From contig NZ_LQIN01000012.1 in the NCBI RefSeq assembly GCF_001500065.1, forward strand, positions 310,001 through 374,000: a DNA stretch of 64,000 bases, given 5' to 3'. The position numbers and the translations under genes were made by a program. Of this stretch, positions 30,006 through 40,588 are shown piece by piece. This stretch comes from Mycobacterium sp. IS-3022 (lineage in GTDB: Bacteria > Actinomycetota > Actinomycetes > Mycobacteriales > Mycobacteriaceae). The notes under the pieces were generated by a model. The model was not told where the DNA came from and made no database searches. It saw only the letters and a program-made list of their open reading frames with translations. The first letter of the stretch is position 1. The number at the start of each line of letters is the position of its first letter.

Positions 30006-32035
30006 ATGACCGCGACGACCGTCGGCGCCACGGCCTCCCCGTTCTCCACCCCCTTCGACGACCTCGACGAGTACGTCGGCCTGCCGCGGGTGTCGGGGCT
30101 GGCGCTCTCACCCGACGGGTCTCGGCTCGTGACCACCGTCGCGGAACTCAACGACAAGAGAACCGAATACGTAAGCGCCGTATGGGAGATCGACCCGGCG
30201 GGTGTGCAACCGGCGCGCCGGTTGACGCGCGGGACCAAGGGCGAATCGGCGCCGGCCTTCACCGCCGACGGCGATCTGCTGTTCGTCGCCGTGCGCCCGA
30301 CGGCCGACGACGACAAGCCGCCTGCCGCACTGTGGCGGCTACCGGCCGCCGGCGGCGAGGCGGTGGAGGCGCTGTCGCTGCCCGGTGGTGTCGAGGCGGT
30401 GCGCCCCGCCCGTGAGGCCGACGTCGCCGTGGTGCGGTCACCGCTGATGCCCTCCGCGCGTACCGTCGGCGACGACCGCCGGTTGCGGGATCTACGCAAG
30501 GACAACAAGATCACCGCGATCCTGCACACCGGTTATCCGATCCGGCACTGGGACTCCGATCTCGGGCCGGCAGAACCGCACCTGCTCGGCGTCGAGCTGG
30601 CCGGCGACCCCGCGGGTGATCACGTGCGCGATCTGACCGCCGCCCCGGGTGGCGCGCTGCGGGACTCGGACTTCGACGTCAGTTCCGACGGCCGCTTCCT
30701 GGTCACGACGTGGCAGCGGCCGGCGCCGGGAGCGTCTCGGCACTCGGTGCTCGTGCGTATCGACCTGGACAGTGGTGAGCGCACTGTGCTGGTGGACGAG
30801 CCCGACGCAGACGCGTGGCGCCCTGCGGTGTCACCGGACGGTTCGACGGTCGTCTATCTTCGCGAGACGTTTTCCACACCCGAGACAGCACCGCGAATCA
30901 CGTTGGGCTGCCTGCGCTTCGGCGGTGAACCCGGCGTGCTCGCGGCCGATTGGGACCGGTGGCCGGCGTCGGTGACATGGTCGCGTGATGGCTCGACGGT
31001 GATCGTGACCGCCGATCAGGACGGGCGCTCGCCGGTGTTTCGCGTCGACGTCGCCGACGGTGCGGTGACGCAGCTGACGTTCGACGACTATTGCTACTCC
31101 GACGTGGTGACCGCGCCGGATGGCGTGCTGTTCGCGTTGCGAAGCTCCTACGCCGCGCCGCCGCACCCCGTGCGTATCGATCCCGACGGTGCGGTCACCG
31201 AACTGCCCTGCGTGACGTTGCCGTCGCTGCCGGGCACGCTGAGCGAGCTCGAGGCGACGGCCGACGACGGCACCCGGCTGCGCTCGTGGCTGGTGCTGCC
31301 CCCGGCGACGGCAAGGCGCCGTTGCTGCTGTGGATTCACGGCGGCCCGCTGAGCAGCTGGAACGCGTGGTCATGGCGATGGAACCCGTGGCTGCTCGCCG
31401 CTCGGGGATACGCGGTGCTGCTGCCCGATCCCGGGCTGTCCACCGGGTACGGCCAGCGGTTCATCCAACGCGGCTGGGGAGCATGGGGCGGCGCCCCGTT
31501 CGACGACCTGATGGCGGCGACCGACGCGGCGTGCGCGCATCCGCGCATCGACGCCGACCGCACGGCGGCGATGGGCGGATCCTTCGGCGGCTACATGGCC
31601 AACTGGGTGGCCGGTCACACCGACAGGTTCGACGCGATCGTCACCCACGCCAGCCTCTGGGCGCTGGATCAGTTCGGCGCCACCACCGACTCGTCGTACT
31701 ACTGGCTGCGCGAGATGACCCGGGAGATGGCGCAGAAGAACTCGCCGCACCACCATGTCGCAGAAATTCGCACGCCGATGCTGGTAATCCACGGCGACAA
31801 GGACTATCGCGTACCGATCGGTGAAGCGCTGCGGCTGTGGTACGAGTTGCTGACCCACTCCGCGCTGCCGGCCGACGACGACGGCGACAGCCCGCACCGA
31901 TTCCTGTACTTCCCGTCGGAGAACCACTGGGTGCTCAGCCCGCAACACGCCAAGATCTGGTATCAGGTGGTGACCGGGTTCCTGGCCCGCCATGTGCTGG
32001 GTGAGGACGTTGAGGTGCCCGAGACACTCGGATAG
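30006..32035 (+). pseudogene. S9 (prolyl oligopeptidase) family peptidase, frameshifted
   Basis: Two overlapping frames form one protein of about 675 residues. The N-terminal part is a beta-propeller domain (30006 to about 31300). The C-terminal part (to 32035) is the alpha/beta-hydrolase domain with the nucleophile motif GGSFGGYMANW, aspartate in HGDKDYRVP and histidine in SENHWVL. The register changes at the five-C run 31299-31303: six Cs would give LVLPPGDGKAPLLLWIHGG, the expected sequence before the hydrolase domain. As written, the propeller and catalytic domains are not joined. This is either a real one-base deletion or a homopolymer sequencing error. Confidence 0.8.
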
Positions 32036-32265
32036 CCCGTCTTCGAGGTTCGTTTTCTGTCCAGCCCGAAGATCGTGGTTGGCAACGAGTTGCGGCTGTC
32101 CGCGCGTCAATATTGTGCTTGCGCAACGGGTTCGACCTGCAAAGATGACACTTCGGGCCGATCTGTGCACTGTAGCGGTACGCCGTCGTTCCACTACGTC
32201 GTTACCGAGCAGCACCGCAAACGTAGGGCCCACAACGGAATTGGTTGCCGTTACGGTCGGGCGCC

Positions 32266-33192
32266 ATGACGAAACACAACCCCAACAACTGTGACCGGAG
32301 CCCGCACGAATCGACCACTCGCCCGGCACCGTATGGCCGGTATGCCGGCCGACTGGGGGCGTTCGCAATCGCGATGGGCGTCGGGGCCGCCGTCGCCGCG
32401 ACGCCATGGGTGGCATCCGCCGAACCCTCGGACACCGGTTCGGCCAAGGGACCTGATGTCAGCGTCTCGACCAATGGCGAAACACGAGTGCAGAAAGGCA
32501 CTGCGACCGCCACATCCGACGGGACGGGATCGGTGGCGATCGCACACGGCGACGACAGCTCCGCCACCGCGGTCGGCGGAAACCGCAACAGGGCAATTGT
32601 CAACGGCGACAACAGCTCCGCAAGCACATCCAGGGATGGCGTCAGTTACGGCGACGGCAACACCGCACGCGTCGTCGGTGACGACAGTAGCGCTCTGGCC
32701 GGTCTGGGTGATGGCAACACCGCGACGGTGAACGGCGATAGGGGAGTGGCCCAGGCTGGCTTGGGTGACGGCAACACCGCGACCGTGGTCGGCGACGACG
32801 GATTGGCCGTGGCCGGTGAAGGCGACGGAAACACCACCACGGTGATCGGCGATGGCAGCGCCGCCGGCGCCGGTGAAGGTGACAACAACACCGCCACCGT
32901 CAAGGGTGATGGAAGCAGTGCCGGCGTCGGCGATGGTGACAACAACACCGTCGCCGTCCACGGAGATGGCAGCACGGCCGGGGCCGGCGAAGGTGACAAC
33001 AACACCGCCATCACCCGCGGTGATGGCAGTGCGTCCGGGGCGGGCGAGGGCGACAACAACACCTCGACGGTGAATGGTGACGGCAGCGTGGCCAGCTCCG
33101 GCGAGGGCGACAACAACACCGCGACCGTCAACGGCGATGGCCTCACCGCCGTTGCGACCGAGGGGGATGGCATCACCGTCGAGGCTCCGTGA
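32266..33192 (+). CDS. Secreted protein with nine 19-residue repeats
   Basis: A 308-residue protein with a twin-arginine-poor, ordinary signal-like N-terminus (hydrophobic stretch about 28-48, cleavage probably after VASA). A linker follows, then nine near-perfect 19-residue repeats from residue 129. Each repeat has the form GDxNTAxVxGDGSxAxAGE. The alternation of small and hydrophobic residues with turn-forming GD/GN pairs resembles beta-roll or beta-solenoid repeats such as those of YadA-like heads. No membrane anchor, sorting signal or catalytic motif is visible. I do not recognise the family; a surface or matrix role is a guess. A 230-nt gap without a recognised element precedes it. Confidence 0.7.
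   Translation: MTKHNPNNCDRSPHESTTRPAPYGRYAGRLGAFAIAMGVGAAVAATPWVASAEPSDTGSAKGPDVSVSTNGETRVQKGTATATSDGTGSVAIAHGDDSSATAVGGNRNRAIVNGDNSSASTSRDGVSYGDGNTARVVGDDSSALAGLGDGNTATVNGDRGVAQAGLGDGNTATVVGDDGLAVAGEGDGNTTTVIGDGSAAGAGEGDNNTATVKGDGSSAGVGDGDNNTVAVHGDGSTAGAGEGDNNTAITRGDGSASGAGEGDNNTSTVNGDGSVASSGEGDNNTATVNGDGLTAVATEGDGITVEAP
32650..33162 (+). repeat. 57-bp tandem repeat, nine copies
   Basis: Units begin at 32650, 32707, 32764, 32821, 32878, 32935, 32992, 33049 and 33106, with a partial unit from 33163. The period is exactly 57 bp and encodes 19 residues, so copy-number changes would stay in frame. Units differ at the DNA level, so the array is not a recent perfect expansion. Confidence 0.92.
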
Positions 33193-33274
33193 GGCGCCTT
33201 GGCCGAGGAACCTGTATCGGCCGGCGGCCCCGCTGATGTCGGGGCCGCTGGTCGCTCCCGTTCCCGCGTGTCGG

Positions 33275-33280
33275 TAGCGT
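33275..33280 (+). promoter_or_regulatory. -10 element of a probable leaderless transcript
   Basis: TAGCGT fits the mycobacterial -10 pattern TANNNT and ends 7 nt before the ATG at 33288, the spacing expected when transcription starts at the start codon. Confidence 0.4.
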
Positions 33281-33287
33281 CGCGCAC

Positions 33288-34544
33288 ATGAGCACATCGG
33301 AGCGGGAATTCGACATCGTCCTCTACGGCGCAACGGGCTATGTCGGAAAGCTGACCGCTCAGTATTTGGCGAAGGCGGGTGCGAACGCGCGTATCGCGCT
33401 GGCCGGCCGGTCACCCGAAAAGCTGCTCGCGGTGCGCGGGACACTGGGCGAATCCGCACAATCCTGGGAGCTGATCGCGGCCGACGCGTCGCAGCCCTCG
33501 ACCTTGAGCGCGATGGCGGCACGGACGCAGGTGGTGGTGACGACCGTCGGCCCCTACGCGAAGTATGGGCTGCCGCTGGTGGGCGCGTGCGCGGCCGCGG
33601 GCACCGACTACGCCGACCTGACCGGAGAGGCGAACTTCATTCGCGACAGCATCCGCCTGTACCACGAACAGGCGATCGACACCGGCGCCCGGATCGTGCA
33701 CTCGTGTGGATTCGACTCCGTCCCTTCGGATCTCAGCGTGTTCGCATTGTATCGGCAGGCGGAAAAGGACAATGCCGGCGAGCTGACCGACACCAATTTC
33801 GTCGTGCGGGAGTTCGTCGGCGGCGTCTCGGGCGGCACCCTGGCGTCGATAATCGAAGTGATGCGCGTTGCCTCGACCGACCCCGAGGTGCGGCGGGCGT
33901 TGGACGATCCGTACACCCTGACACCCAATCGAAGTGCCGAACCTGAACTCGGTGCACAGCCCGACGTGCGGTGGCGGCGTGGCCGCGAGGTCGCGCCCGA
34001 GCTCGACGGATACTGGCTCGGCCCGTTCATCATGGCGCCGGTGAACACTCGGATCGTCAGACGCAGCAACGCTTTACTGGACTACGCGTACGGACGCCGG
34101 CTGGAGTACGGCGAGCAGCAGAGCGTGGGTCGCTCGGTGCTCGCGCCGGTGGCCGCGGCGCTGGCCGCCGGTGGCAACGCCGCAACGCTGGCGCTGGGCA
34201 ACCGGTTCTTCGACAAGGTGCCGAACAAACTCGTCGAACGCATCTTGCCGAAGCCGGGCACGGGGCCCAGCGAACAATCCCGCGAACAGGGCCACTACAC
34301 CGTCGAGACGTACACCACCACGACCGCCGGCGCACGCTACCGGGCCACCATGTCGCAACAGGGCGACCCGGCATACAAGTCGACTTCGGTCATGCTGGGC
34401 GAGAGCGGGCTGGCCCTCGCGCTCGACAGGGATCGCCTTTCGGATCTGCGCGGGGTACTGACCCCGGCGTCGGCGATGGGCGACGCATTGTTGGCTCGAT
34501 TCCCTGGGGCCGGAGTGATATTCGAGACCACCCGGCTCAACTGA
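33288..34544 (+). CDS. Saccharopine dehydrogenase-like / trans-acting enoyl reductase family protein
   Basis: A 418-residue membrane-associated oxidoreductase homologous to M. tuberculosis Rv2449c and the Rv2953 enoyl reductase family. It has an N-terminal Rossmann motif LYGATGYVGKLTAQYL, TVGPYAKYG, and YADLTGE, then HSCGFDSVPSDL. In this family some members reduce polyketide-derived double bonds; the role of the Rv2449c branch is not established. It lies directly upstream of the DUF937 and valS genes, as in other mycobacteria. Confidence 0.85.
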   Translation: MSTSEREFDIVLYGATGYVGKLTAQYLAKAGANARIALAGRSPEKLLAVRGTLGESAQSWELIAADASQPSTLSAMAARTQVVVTTVGPYAKYGLPLVGACAAAGTDYADLTGEANFIRDSIRLYHEQAIDTGARIVHSCGFDSVPSDLSVFALYRQAEKDNAGELTDTNFVVREFVGGVSGGTLASIIEVMRVASTDPEVRRALDDPYTLTPNRSAEPELGAQPDVRWRRGREVAPELDGYWLGPFIMAPVNTRIVRRSNALLDYAYGRRLEYGEQQSVGRSVLAPVAAALAAGGNAATLALGNRFFDKVPNKLVERILPKPGTGPSEQSREQGHYTVETYTTTTAGARYRATMSQQGDPAYKSTSVMLGESGLALALDRDRLSDLRGVLTPASAMGDALLARFPGAGVIFETTRLN

Positions 34545-34647
34545 TCGGGACGACCCGAACCGCTGTCAATCATGATCCACTGCATTAGTGTCGTCACCGC
34601 GGTTGTGCAATTCCCGGCGACATCCCAGCAACGAAGGTGGACATGCA

Positions 34648-35265
34648 ATGGCTGGACTCGACGAACTGTTCGCTCAAATTCCGGTGCAGGACATCGCGAA
34701 GAAGGTCGGCGCCGACGAAGGCGAAGTGAACAACGCGATTCGCACGCTGGTACCGGCGCTCGTCGGCGGTGTGGCGGAGAACGTCCAAGCCAACGAGATC
34801 GACTCCGGCGACCTCGAGTCAGCTGTTGCTCAGGAGGGCAGCAGCGACCTGCTTGACGGCGGGGTCAACGTCGACGCGGTCGACGCCAGCCGGGGCGACC
34901 AGTACGTCGCGAAGATCTTCGGCGGCAACGACAGCAATGCGGTCGCGTCGGCGCTGGCCGGCGGCGGCGCAGGCAACAGCGACCTGATGCAGAAGCTGCT
35001 GCCGATCCTGGCCCCGATCGTGCTTGCCTACATCGGTAAGAAACTGTCCGGCGGTTCCACCCCGGCCCAGTCTCAGACGCAGGAACCCGCGGGCGGCGGC
35101 CTGGCCGACGTGCTCGGCAGCATCCTCGGTGGCGCCGGCGGAGCGGGCGGCGGGAACAATCCGCTCGGCAGCATTCTGGGCAGCGTGCTCGGCGGTGGCG
35201 GCGGCAAGGGTGGTGGTGGTGGACTCGGCGACATCCTCGGCGGGTTACTGAGCGGCAAGAGGTAG
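34648..35265 (+). CDS. DUF937 domain protein
   Basis: A 205-residue protein with an N-terminal DUF937 region (MAGLDELFAQIPVQDIAKKVG to LIPILAPIVL-type helices) and a glycine-rich C-terminal part with repeated LGSILGG/LGGGGG segments. DUF937 proteins have no settled function. The ATG at 34648 has GAAGGTGGA upstream. The next gene, valS, has its own leaderless promoter. Confidence 0.8.
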   Translation: MAGLDELFAQIPVQDIAKKVGADEGEVNNAIRTLVPALVGGVAENVQANEIDSGDLESAVAQEGSSDLLDGGVNVDAVDASRGDQYVAKIFGGNDSNAVASALAGGGAGNSDLMQKLLPILAPIVLAYIGKKLSGGSTPAQSQTQEPAGGGLADVLGSILGGAGGAGGGNNPLGSILGSVLGGGGGKGGGGGLGDILGGLLSGKR

Positions 35266-35305
35266 GCAGTTCACACCGCGTGAGCTCGACCTCGCGCCGC
35301 CTCCC

Positions 35306-35311
35306 TAGAAT
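35306..35311 (+). promoter_or_regulatory. -10 element of the leaderless valS promoter
   Basis: TAGAAT ends 6 nt before the valS GTG, which places the transcription start on the start codon. No ribosome-binding site is present, which fits leaderless translation. Confidence 0.55.
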
Positions 35312-35317
35312 TGCGGG

Positions 35318-37996
35318 GTGACCGCCAGCGCTCGTTCCGATTCCGGCACCTCGCCGGTGACCGCGCTGCCCAAGTCCTGGAACCCGGGCGAGGTGGAGAG
35401 CGACATCTACGAGGGCTGGGTCAGGGCCGGCTACTTTACCGCCGACGCGGCCAGCAGCAAGCCCGCCTACTCCATCGTGCTGCCCCCGCCGAACGTGACC
35501 GGCAATCTGCACATGGGGCACGCGCTGGACCACACGCTGATGGACGCGCTGACCCGGCGCAAGCGGATGCAGGGCTACGAGGTGCTGTGGCTGCCGGGCA
35601 TGGACCACGCCGGCATCGCCACCCAGACGGTGGTGGAGAAGCAACTCGCCGTCGACGGCAAGACCAAGGAGGATTTCGGCCGCGAGCTGTTCGTCGACAA
35701 GGTCTGGGACTGGAAGCGGGAATCCGGCGGCACGATCGGCGCGCAGATGCGCCGCCTCGGCGACGGCGTCGACTGGAGCCGCGACCGGTTCACCATGGAC
35801 GATGGTCTGTCGCGCGCGGTGCGCACCATCTTCAAGCGCCTCTACGACGCCGGCCTCATCTACCAGGCTGAGCGACTGGTCAACTGGTCGCCGGTGCTTC
35901 AGACCGCGATCTCCGACCTCGAGGTCAAATACGAAGACATCGAGGGCGAGCTGGTGTCGTTCCGCTACGGCTCTCTCGACGACGACGAACCGCACATCGT
36001 GGTCGCCACCACCCGCGTCGAGACGATGCTGGGTGACACCGCCATCGCTGTGCACCCCGACGACGAGCGCTACCGCGACCTGGTCGGCAAGACGTTGCCA
36101 CACCCGTTCATCGACCGCGAGATCGCGATCGTCGCCGACGAGCACGTCGACCCCGAATTCGGCACCGGCGCCGTCAAGGTCACCCCCGCGCACGACCCGA
36201 ACGACTTCGAGATCGGCCTGCGGCATGCGCTGCCGATGCCGTCGATCATGGACACCAAGGGCCGAATCACCGGCACCGGAACGGATTTCGACGGCCAGGA
36301 CCGCTTCGAGGCGCGCGTCAAGGTGCGCGAAGCGCTGGCGCGTGAGGGCCGCATTGTCGCCGAGAAGAGGCCGTACGTGCACAGCGTCGGGCACTCCGAG
36401 CGCAGTGGTGAGCCGATCGAGCCCCGGCTGTCGCTGCAGTGGTGGGTCAAGGTCGAAGCGCTGGCCAAGGCGGCGGGCGACGCAGTTCGCAACGGCGACA
36501 CCGTGATCCACCCGCCCAGCCTCGAACCGCGCTGGTTCGCGTGGGTCGACAACATGCACGACTGGTGCATCTCCCGGCAGTTGTGGTGGGGCCACCGCAT
36601 CCCGATCTGGCACGGACCCAACGGCGAGACGGTGTGCGTCGGCCCGGACGAGACACCGCCGCAGGGCTGGGAACAGGACCCCGACGTGCTCGACACCTGG
36701 TTCAGCTCGGCGCTGTGGCCGTTCTCCACGATGGGGTGGCCCGAGCACACGGCCGACCTCGCCAAGTTCTATCCGACCACCGTCCTGGTGACCGGCTACG
36801 ACATCCTGTTCTTCTGGGTGGCGCGGATGATGATGTTCGGAACATTCGTTTCCGACGATCCGGCGATCACGCTGAACGGTCAGCGTGGCCCGCAGGTCCC
36901 GTTCCAGAACGTCTTCCTGCACGGCCTGATCCGCGACGAGCATGGCCGCAAGATGAGCAAATCGCGCGGCAACGGCATCGACCCTCTGGACTGGGTGGAG
37001 CTCTTCGGCGCCGACGCGTTGCGGTTCACCTTGGCGCGGGGCGCCAGCCCCGGCGGCGACCTCTCCATCGGCGAGGACCACGCCCGCGCATCGCGCAACT
37101 TCGCCACCAAGCTGTTCAACGCGACCCGGTTCGCTCTGATGAACGGCGCCGCGCCCGCACCCTTGCCGGACGCCCGCGAACTCACCGACGCCGACCGGTG
37201 GATCCTCGGCCGGATGGAACAGGTTCGCACCGAAGTGGATTCGGCGTTCGACGCCTACGAGTTCAACCGCGCATGCGAGTCGCTCTACCACTTCGCCTGG
37301 GACGAGTTCTGCGACTGGTACGTGGAGCTGGCCAAGGTGCAGCTGGCTTCCCAGCAAGAAAGCAGTGTCGACCATACGACCGCGGTGCTGGCGGCCGTGC
37401 TCGACACCCTGCTCAAACTGCTGCATCCGGTGATGCCGTTCGTCACCGAGGTGCTGTGGAAGACCCTGACCGGCGGTGAGTCGCTGGTCATCGCCGACTG
37501 GCCGAAACCTTCCGGTTTCGAGCTGGATTCAGTTGCCGGGCAACGGATCGACGATATGCAGAAGCTGATCACCGAGGTGCGTCGCTTCCGCAGCGACCAG
37601 GGCCTGGGCGACCGGCAGAAGGTGCCGGCGCGGTTGTCCGACATCGCCGGCGCGGATCTGCGGGCGCAGGTGCCCGCGGTCCGGTCGCTTGCCTGGCTGA
37701 CCGCTGATGGTGATGGTTTCCACCCGACCGCCGCGATCGAGGTGCGGCTGTCCCGGGGCACCGTGACCGTCGAGGTGGACACGTCGGGAACGGTGGACCT
37801 GGCCGCCGAGCGGCGTCGGCTCGAGAAGGATTTGGCGGCCGCGCAGAAGGAATTGGCCAGCACCACAGGCAAACTCGGCAACGAGGCGTTCCTCGCCAAG
37901 GCGCCCGCCGACGTCGTCGAGAAGATCCGCGGCCGTCAGCAGCTGGCGCGAGAAGAGGTCGACCGCATCACGGCTCGGCTGGCCGGCCTCGCATGA
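35318..37996 (+). CDS. valS: Valyl-tRNA synthetase
   Basis: An 892-residue class I synthetase that charges tRNA-Val. It has the HIGH-type motif [15 protein letters not shown], the editing domain in the middle, the KMSKS motif [14 protein letters not shown], an anticodon-binding domain and a C-terminal coiled-coil arm rich in Lys/Glu/Ala. Length is normal. It overlaps folC by 4 nt. Confidence 0.97.
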   Translation: MTASARSDSGTSPVTALPKSWNPGEVESDIYEGWVRAGYFTADAASSKPAYSIVLPPPNVTGNLHMGHALDHTLMDALTRRKRMQGYEVLWLPGMDHAGIATQTVVEKQLAVDGKTKEDFGRELFVDKVWDWKRESGGTIGAQMRRLGDGVDWSRDRFTMDDGLSRAVRTIFKRLYDAGLIYQAERLVNWSPVLQTAISDLEVKYEDIEGELVSFRYGSLDDDEPHIVVATTRVETMLGDTAIAVHPDDERYRDLVGKTLPHPFIDREIAIVADEHVDPEFGTGAVKVTPAHDPNDFEIGLRHALPMPSIMDTKGRITGTGTDFDGQDRFEARVKVREALAREGRIVAEKRPYVHSVGHSERSGEPIEPRLSLQWWVKVEALAKAAGDAVRNGDTVIHPPSLEPRWFAWVDNMHDWCISRQLWWGHRIPIWHGPNGETVCVGPDETPPQGWEQDPDVLDTWFSSALWPFSTMGWPEHTADLAKFYPTTVLVTGYDILFFWVARMMMFGTFVSDDPAITLNGQRGPQVPFQNVFLHGLIRDEHGRKMSKSRGNGIDPLDWVELFGADALRFTLARGASPGGDLSIGEDHARASRNFATKLFNATRFALMNGAAPAPLPDARELTDADRWILGRMEQVRTEVDSAFDAYEFNRACESLYHFAWDEFCDWYVELAKVQLASQQESSVDHTTAVLAAVLDTLLKLLHPVMPFVTEVLWKTLTGGESLVIADWPKPSGFELDSVAGQRIDDMQKLITEVRRFRSDQGLGDRQKVPARLSDIAGADLRAQVPAVRSLAWLTADGDGFHPTAAIEVRLSRGTVTVEVDTSGTVDLAAERRRLEKDLAAAQKELASTTGKLGNEAFLAKAPADVVEKIRGRQQLAREEVDRITARLAGLA

Positions 37997-39414
37997 CCGA
38001 GCCGGTTCCGACGCCGGACGAGATCGCAGCGCTTCTCCAGGTCGAGCACCTGCTCGACCAGCGCTGGCCCGAAACCAAACTCGAGCCCAGCACGACGCGC
38101 ATCTCGGCGCTGCTGGAACTGCTCGGCTCGCCGCAGCGCGGCTACCCGTCCATCCACATCGCGGGCACCAACGGCAAGACCTCGGTGGCACGGATGGTCG
38201 ACGCCCTGCTGACCGCGCTGCACCGCCGCACCGGCCGGACCACCAGCCCGCACCTGCAGTCCGCCGTCGAACGCATCTCGATCGACGGCAAGCCGATCAC
38301 CCCGGCGCTGTACGTGCAGACCTACCGCGAGATCGAACCGTTCGTGCAACTGGTCGATCAACAGTCCGAAGCTGGGCTTCTCGGAGGGGAAGGCCCGCCA
38401 TTGAGCAAGTTCGAAGTGGTGACCGCGATGGCGTTCGCCGCGTTCGCCGACGCGCCGATCGACGTCGCCGTCGTCGAGGTCGGCCTCGGTGGGCGCTGGG
38501 ACGCCACCAACGTCGTCAACGCGCCCGTCGCGGTCATCACCCCGATCGGGGTGGACCATGCCGAATACCTCGGCGACACCATCGCCGAGATCGCCGCGGA
38601 GAAGGCCGGAATCATCACCAAGCAGGACGACGACCTCGTTCCGACCGACACTGTCGCGGTGATCGGGCGTCAGGCGCCTGAAGCGATGGAGGTGCTGCTG
38701 GCCCAGGCGGTGCGCGCAGACGCGGCCGTCGCACGCGAGGACTCCGAGTTCGCGGTGCTGGGCAGGCAGGTCGCTGTCGGCGGACAGCTGCTCGAAATGC
38801 AAGGGCTCGGCGGCCGCTACTCCGACGTCTTCCTGCCGCTGCACGGCGAACACCAGGCGCACAACGCGGTCCTGGCGCTGGCGGCCGTCGAGGCGTTCTT
38901 CGGCGCCGGCGCACAACGCCAACTCGACGTCGACGCGGTGCGGGCGGGCTTCGCCGCGGTGACCAGTCCGGGGCGGCTGGAGCGGATGCGCAGCGCACCA
39001 ACGGTTTTCATCGATGCCGCCCATAACCCGGCGGGCGCCGCGGCGCTGGCGCAGGCGCTTCAGCAGGAGTTCGACTTCCGCTTCCTCGTCGGCGTCGTTT
39101 CGGTGATGGGCGACAAGGACGTCGACGGCATCCTGGCCGCGCTGGAGCCGGTGTTCGACCAGATCGTCATCACCCACAACGGATCTCCGCGCGCGCTCGA
39201 CGTCGAGGCGCTGGCGTTGCGGGCCGAGGAGAGGTTCGGGCCCGAACGGGTGGTCACCGCCGCCACGCTGCCCGACGCGATCGAGACCGCCACCGCGATC
39301 GTCGAGGAATCCAGTGACGAGGGCGAGCTGTTCGGCGGCGCCGGGATGGTGATCACCGGTTCGGTGGTCACCGCCGGAGCGGCGCGCACGCTGTTCGGAA
39401 AGGACCCGCAGTGA
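37993..39414 (+). CDS. folC: Dihydrofolate synthase / folylpolyglutamate synthase
   Basis: A 473-residue Mur-ligase-type enzyme that adds glutamate to folates. It has the P-loop [13 protein letters not shown], the [12 protein letters not shown] motif and [14 protein letters not shown] in the C-terminal domain. It overlaps valS and the next gene by 4 nt each, forming one coupled operon. Confidence 0.95.
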   Translation: MTEPVPTPDEIAALLQVEHLLDQRWPETKLEPSTTRISALLELLGSPQRGYPSIHIAGTNGKTSVARMVDALLTALHRRTGRTTSPHLQSAVERISIDGKPITPALYVQTYREIEPFVQLVDQQSEAGLLGGEGPPLSKFEVVTAMAFAAFADAPIDVAVVEVGLGGRWDATNVVNAPVAVITPIGVDHAEYLGDTIAEIAAEKAGIITKQDDDLVPTDTVAVIGRQAPEAMEVLLAQAVRADAAVAREDSEFAVLGRQVAVGGQLLEMQGLGGRYSDVFLPLHGEHQAHNAVLALAAVEAFFGAGAQRQLDVDAVRAGFAAVTSPGRLERMRSAPTVFIDAAHNPAGAAALAQALQQEFDFRFLVGVVSVMGDKDVDGILAALEPVFDQIVITHNGSPRALDVEALALRAEERFGPERVVTAATLPDAIETATAIVEESSDEGELFGGAGMVITGSVVTAGAARTLFGKDPQ

Positions 39415-39839
39415 CCGAACCTGCGCCGCAGCAGCAACCCGATCCGAACGCCGCCGGCTCCGCGGCTCCGGACCCGTGGCGAAGCTTCCGGGGCGTGATG
39501 GCGGGCACGCTGATTCTGGAAGCCATCGTGGTGCTGCTGGCACTGCCGGTGGTCGGACGGGTCGGCGGCGGCCTGACCGCGGTCAGCGGCGGCTACCTGG
39601 TCGGGCTGGCGGTGGTGTTGGTGTTGCTGGCCGGTGTGCAGGGCAGGCCGTGGGCGATCTGGGTGAACCTGTTCATGCAGGTGGTGCTGATCGCCGGCGT
39701 GGTCGTGCACGGCGCGATCGGCTTCATCGGCGTGGTCTTCCTGGTGGTCTGGCTCGTGATCGCGTATCTGCGCGCCGAGGTGTTGCGCAGGCAGAAGCGT
39801 GGCCTCCTGCCGGGACAGCAGCAGCGTCCTCCCGAGTAG
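39411..39839 (+). CDS. DUF4233 membrane protein (Rv2446c-like)
   Basis: A 142-residue integral membrane protein with about four hydrophobic segments, an N-terminal Pro/Gln-rich tail and a basic C-terminus. It always sits between folC and ndk in mycobacteria, as here. Function unknown. Confidence 0.85.
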   Translation: MTEPAPQQQPDPNAAGSAAPDPWRSFRGVMAGTLILEAIVVLLALPVVGRVGGGLTAVSGGYLVGLAVVLVLLAGVQGRPWAIWVNLFMQVVLIAGVVVHGAIGFIGVVFLVVWLVIAYLRAEVLRRQKRGLLPGQQQRPPE

Positions 39840-39850
39840 TGTTCGGCGGT

Positions 39851-39856
39851 TATTCT
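39851..39856 (+). promoter_or_regulatory. -10 element of a probable leaderless ndk promoter
   Basis: TATTCT fits TANNNT and ends 7 nt before GTG 39864, with no ribosome-binding site between. It indicates a separate leaderless start for ndk. Confidence 0.5.
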
Positions 39857-39863
39857 GTCGGCC

Positions 39864-40283
39864 GTGACTGAGCCGACTGAGCGGACCCTCGTGTTGATCA
39901 AGCCCGACGGCGTCAAGCGACGCCTCGTCGGGGAGATTCTGGGCCGAATCGAACGCAAGGGCCTGTCCATCGCGGCGCTGCAGCTCGTGACCGTCAGCGA
40001 CGACCTTGCCCGCCGGCATTACGCCGAGCACGAGGGCAAGCCGTTCTTCGGGTCGCTGCTCGACTTCATCACCTCCGGCCCCGTCGTGGCGGCGATCGTC
40101 GAGGGGCCGCGCGCGATCGCGGCGTTCCGGCAGATCGCCGGCGGAACCGATCCGGTGGAGAAGGCCACGCCGGGCACCATCCGCGGTGATCTGGCCCTGA
40201 TCACCCAGGACAACCTGGTGCACGGCTCGGATTCGGCGGAGTCGGCGGTCCGCGAGATCGACCTCTGGTTCCCCGGCACGTAA
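39864..40283 (+). CDS. ndk: Nucleoside diphosphate kinase
   Basis: A 139-residue enzyme of normal length that balances nucleoside triphosphate pools. It has the N-terminal [12 protein letters not shown] and the active-site histidine in [12 protein letters not shown]. Confidence 0.96.
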   Translation: MTEPTERTLVLIKPDGVKRRLVGEILGRIERKGLSIAALQLVTVSDDLARRHYAEHEGKPFFGSLLDFITSGPVVAAIVEGPRAIAAFRQIAGGTDPVEKATPGTIRGDLALITQDNLVHGSDSAESAVREIDLWFPGT

Positions 40284-40588
40284 CGAGACGGGGCCCAGCT
40301 CGCCCAGCCTGGTCAGGCGGGTTGGCGTGATGTGGGATACTTGGCTCGGGTAGCCGGCCATCAACCGGGGCCGGACGCCCGAATGAAGACTTAGACGTGC
40401 GCGACCATCGCCACGCGTGATGCGGCGCCGACCGTCCAGCCATCATTCAGACCGGCACCGGGATGGTTCACCAGTGGACCGCCCGGAGCGAGACCACAAC
40501 AAGCCCGGGCGAAGTTACCCGGGTCAATAGCGGAAGCCCTCGCGTGGCCGCGTCGAACGAGACGCGCCCGGGGGCTTAAGGAGACTAC
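40284..40588 (+). promoter_or_regulatory. Long 5' leader of rne
   Basis: A 305-nt gap without a gene. A likely -10 element GATACT (40336-40341), preceded by TGTGG, would start transcription near 40347 and give a leader of about 240 nt. Long rne leaders that take part in autoregulation are known in mycobacteria. The region holds several GC-rich inverted segments. AAGGAG just before GTG 40589 is the ribosome-binding site. Confidence 0.5.

Noticed and set aside
32650..33162. CRISPR array
   Set aside because: The regular 57-bp units are coding, in frame, and have no spacer/repeat alternation.
34865..37426. An 853-codon open frame antisense to valS
   Set aside because: It is a codon-bias shadow of valS in high-GC DNA. 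The translated sequence has no family motifs, whereas valS on the other strand has all class I synthetase motifs.
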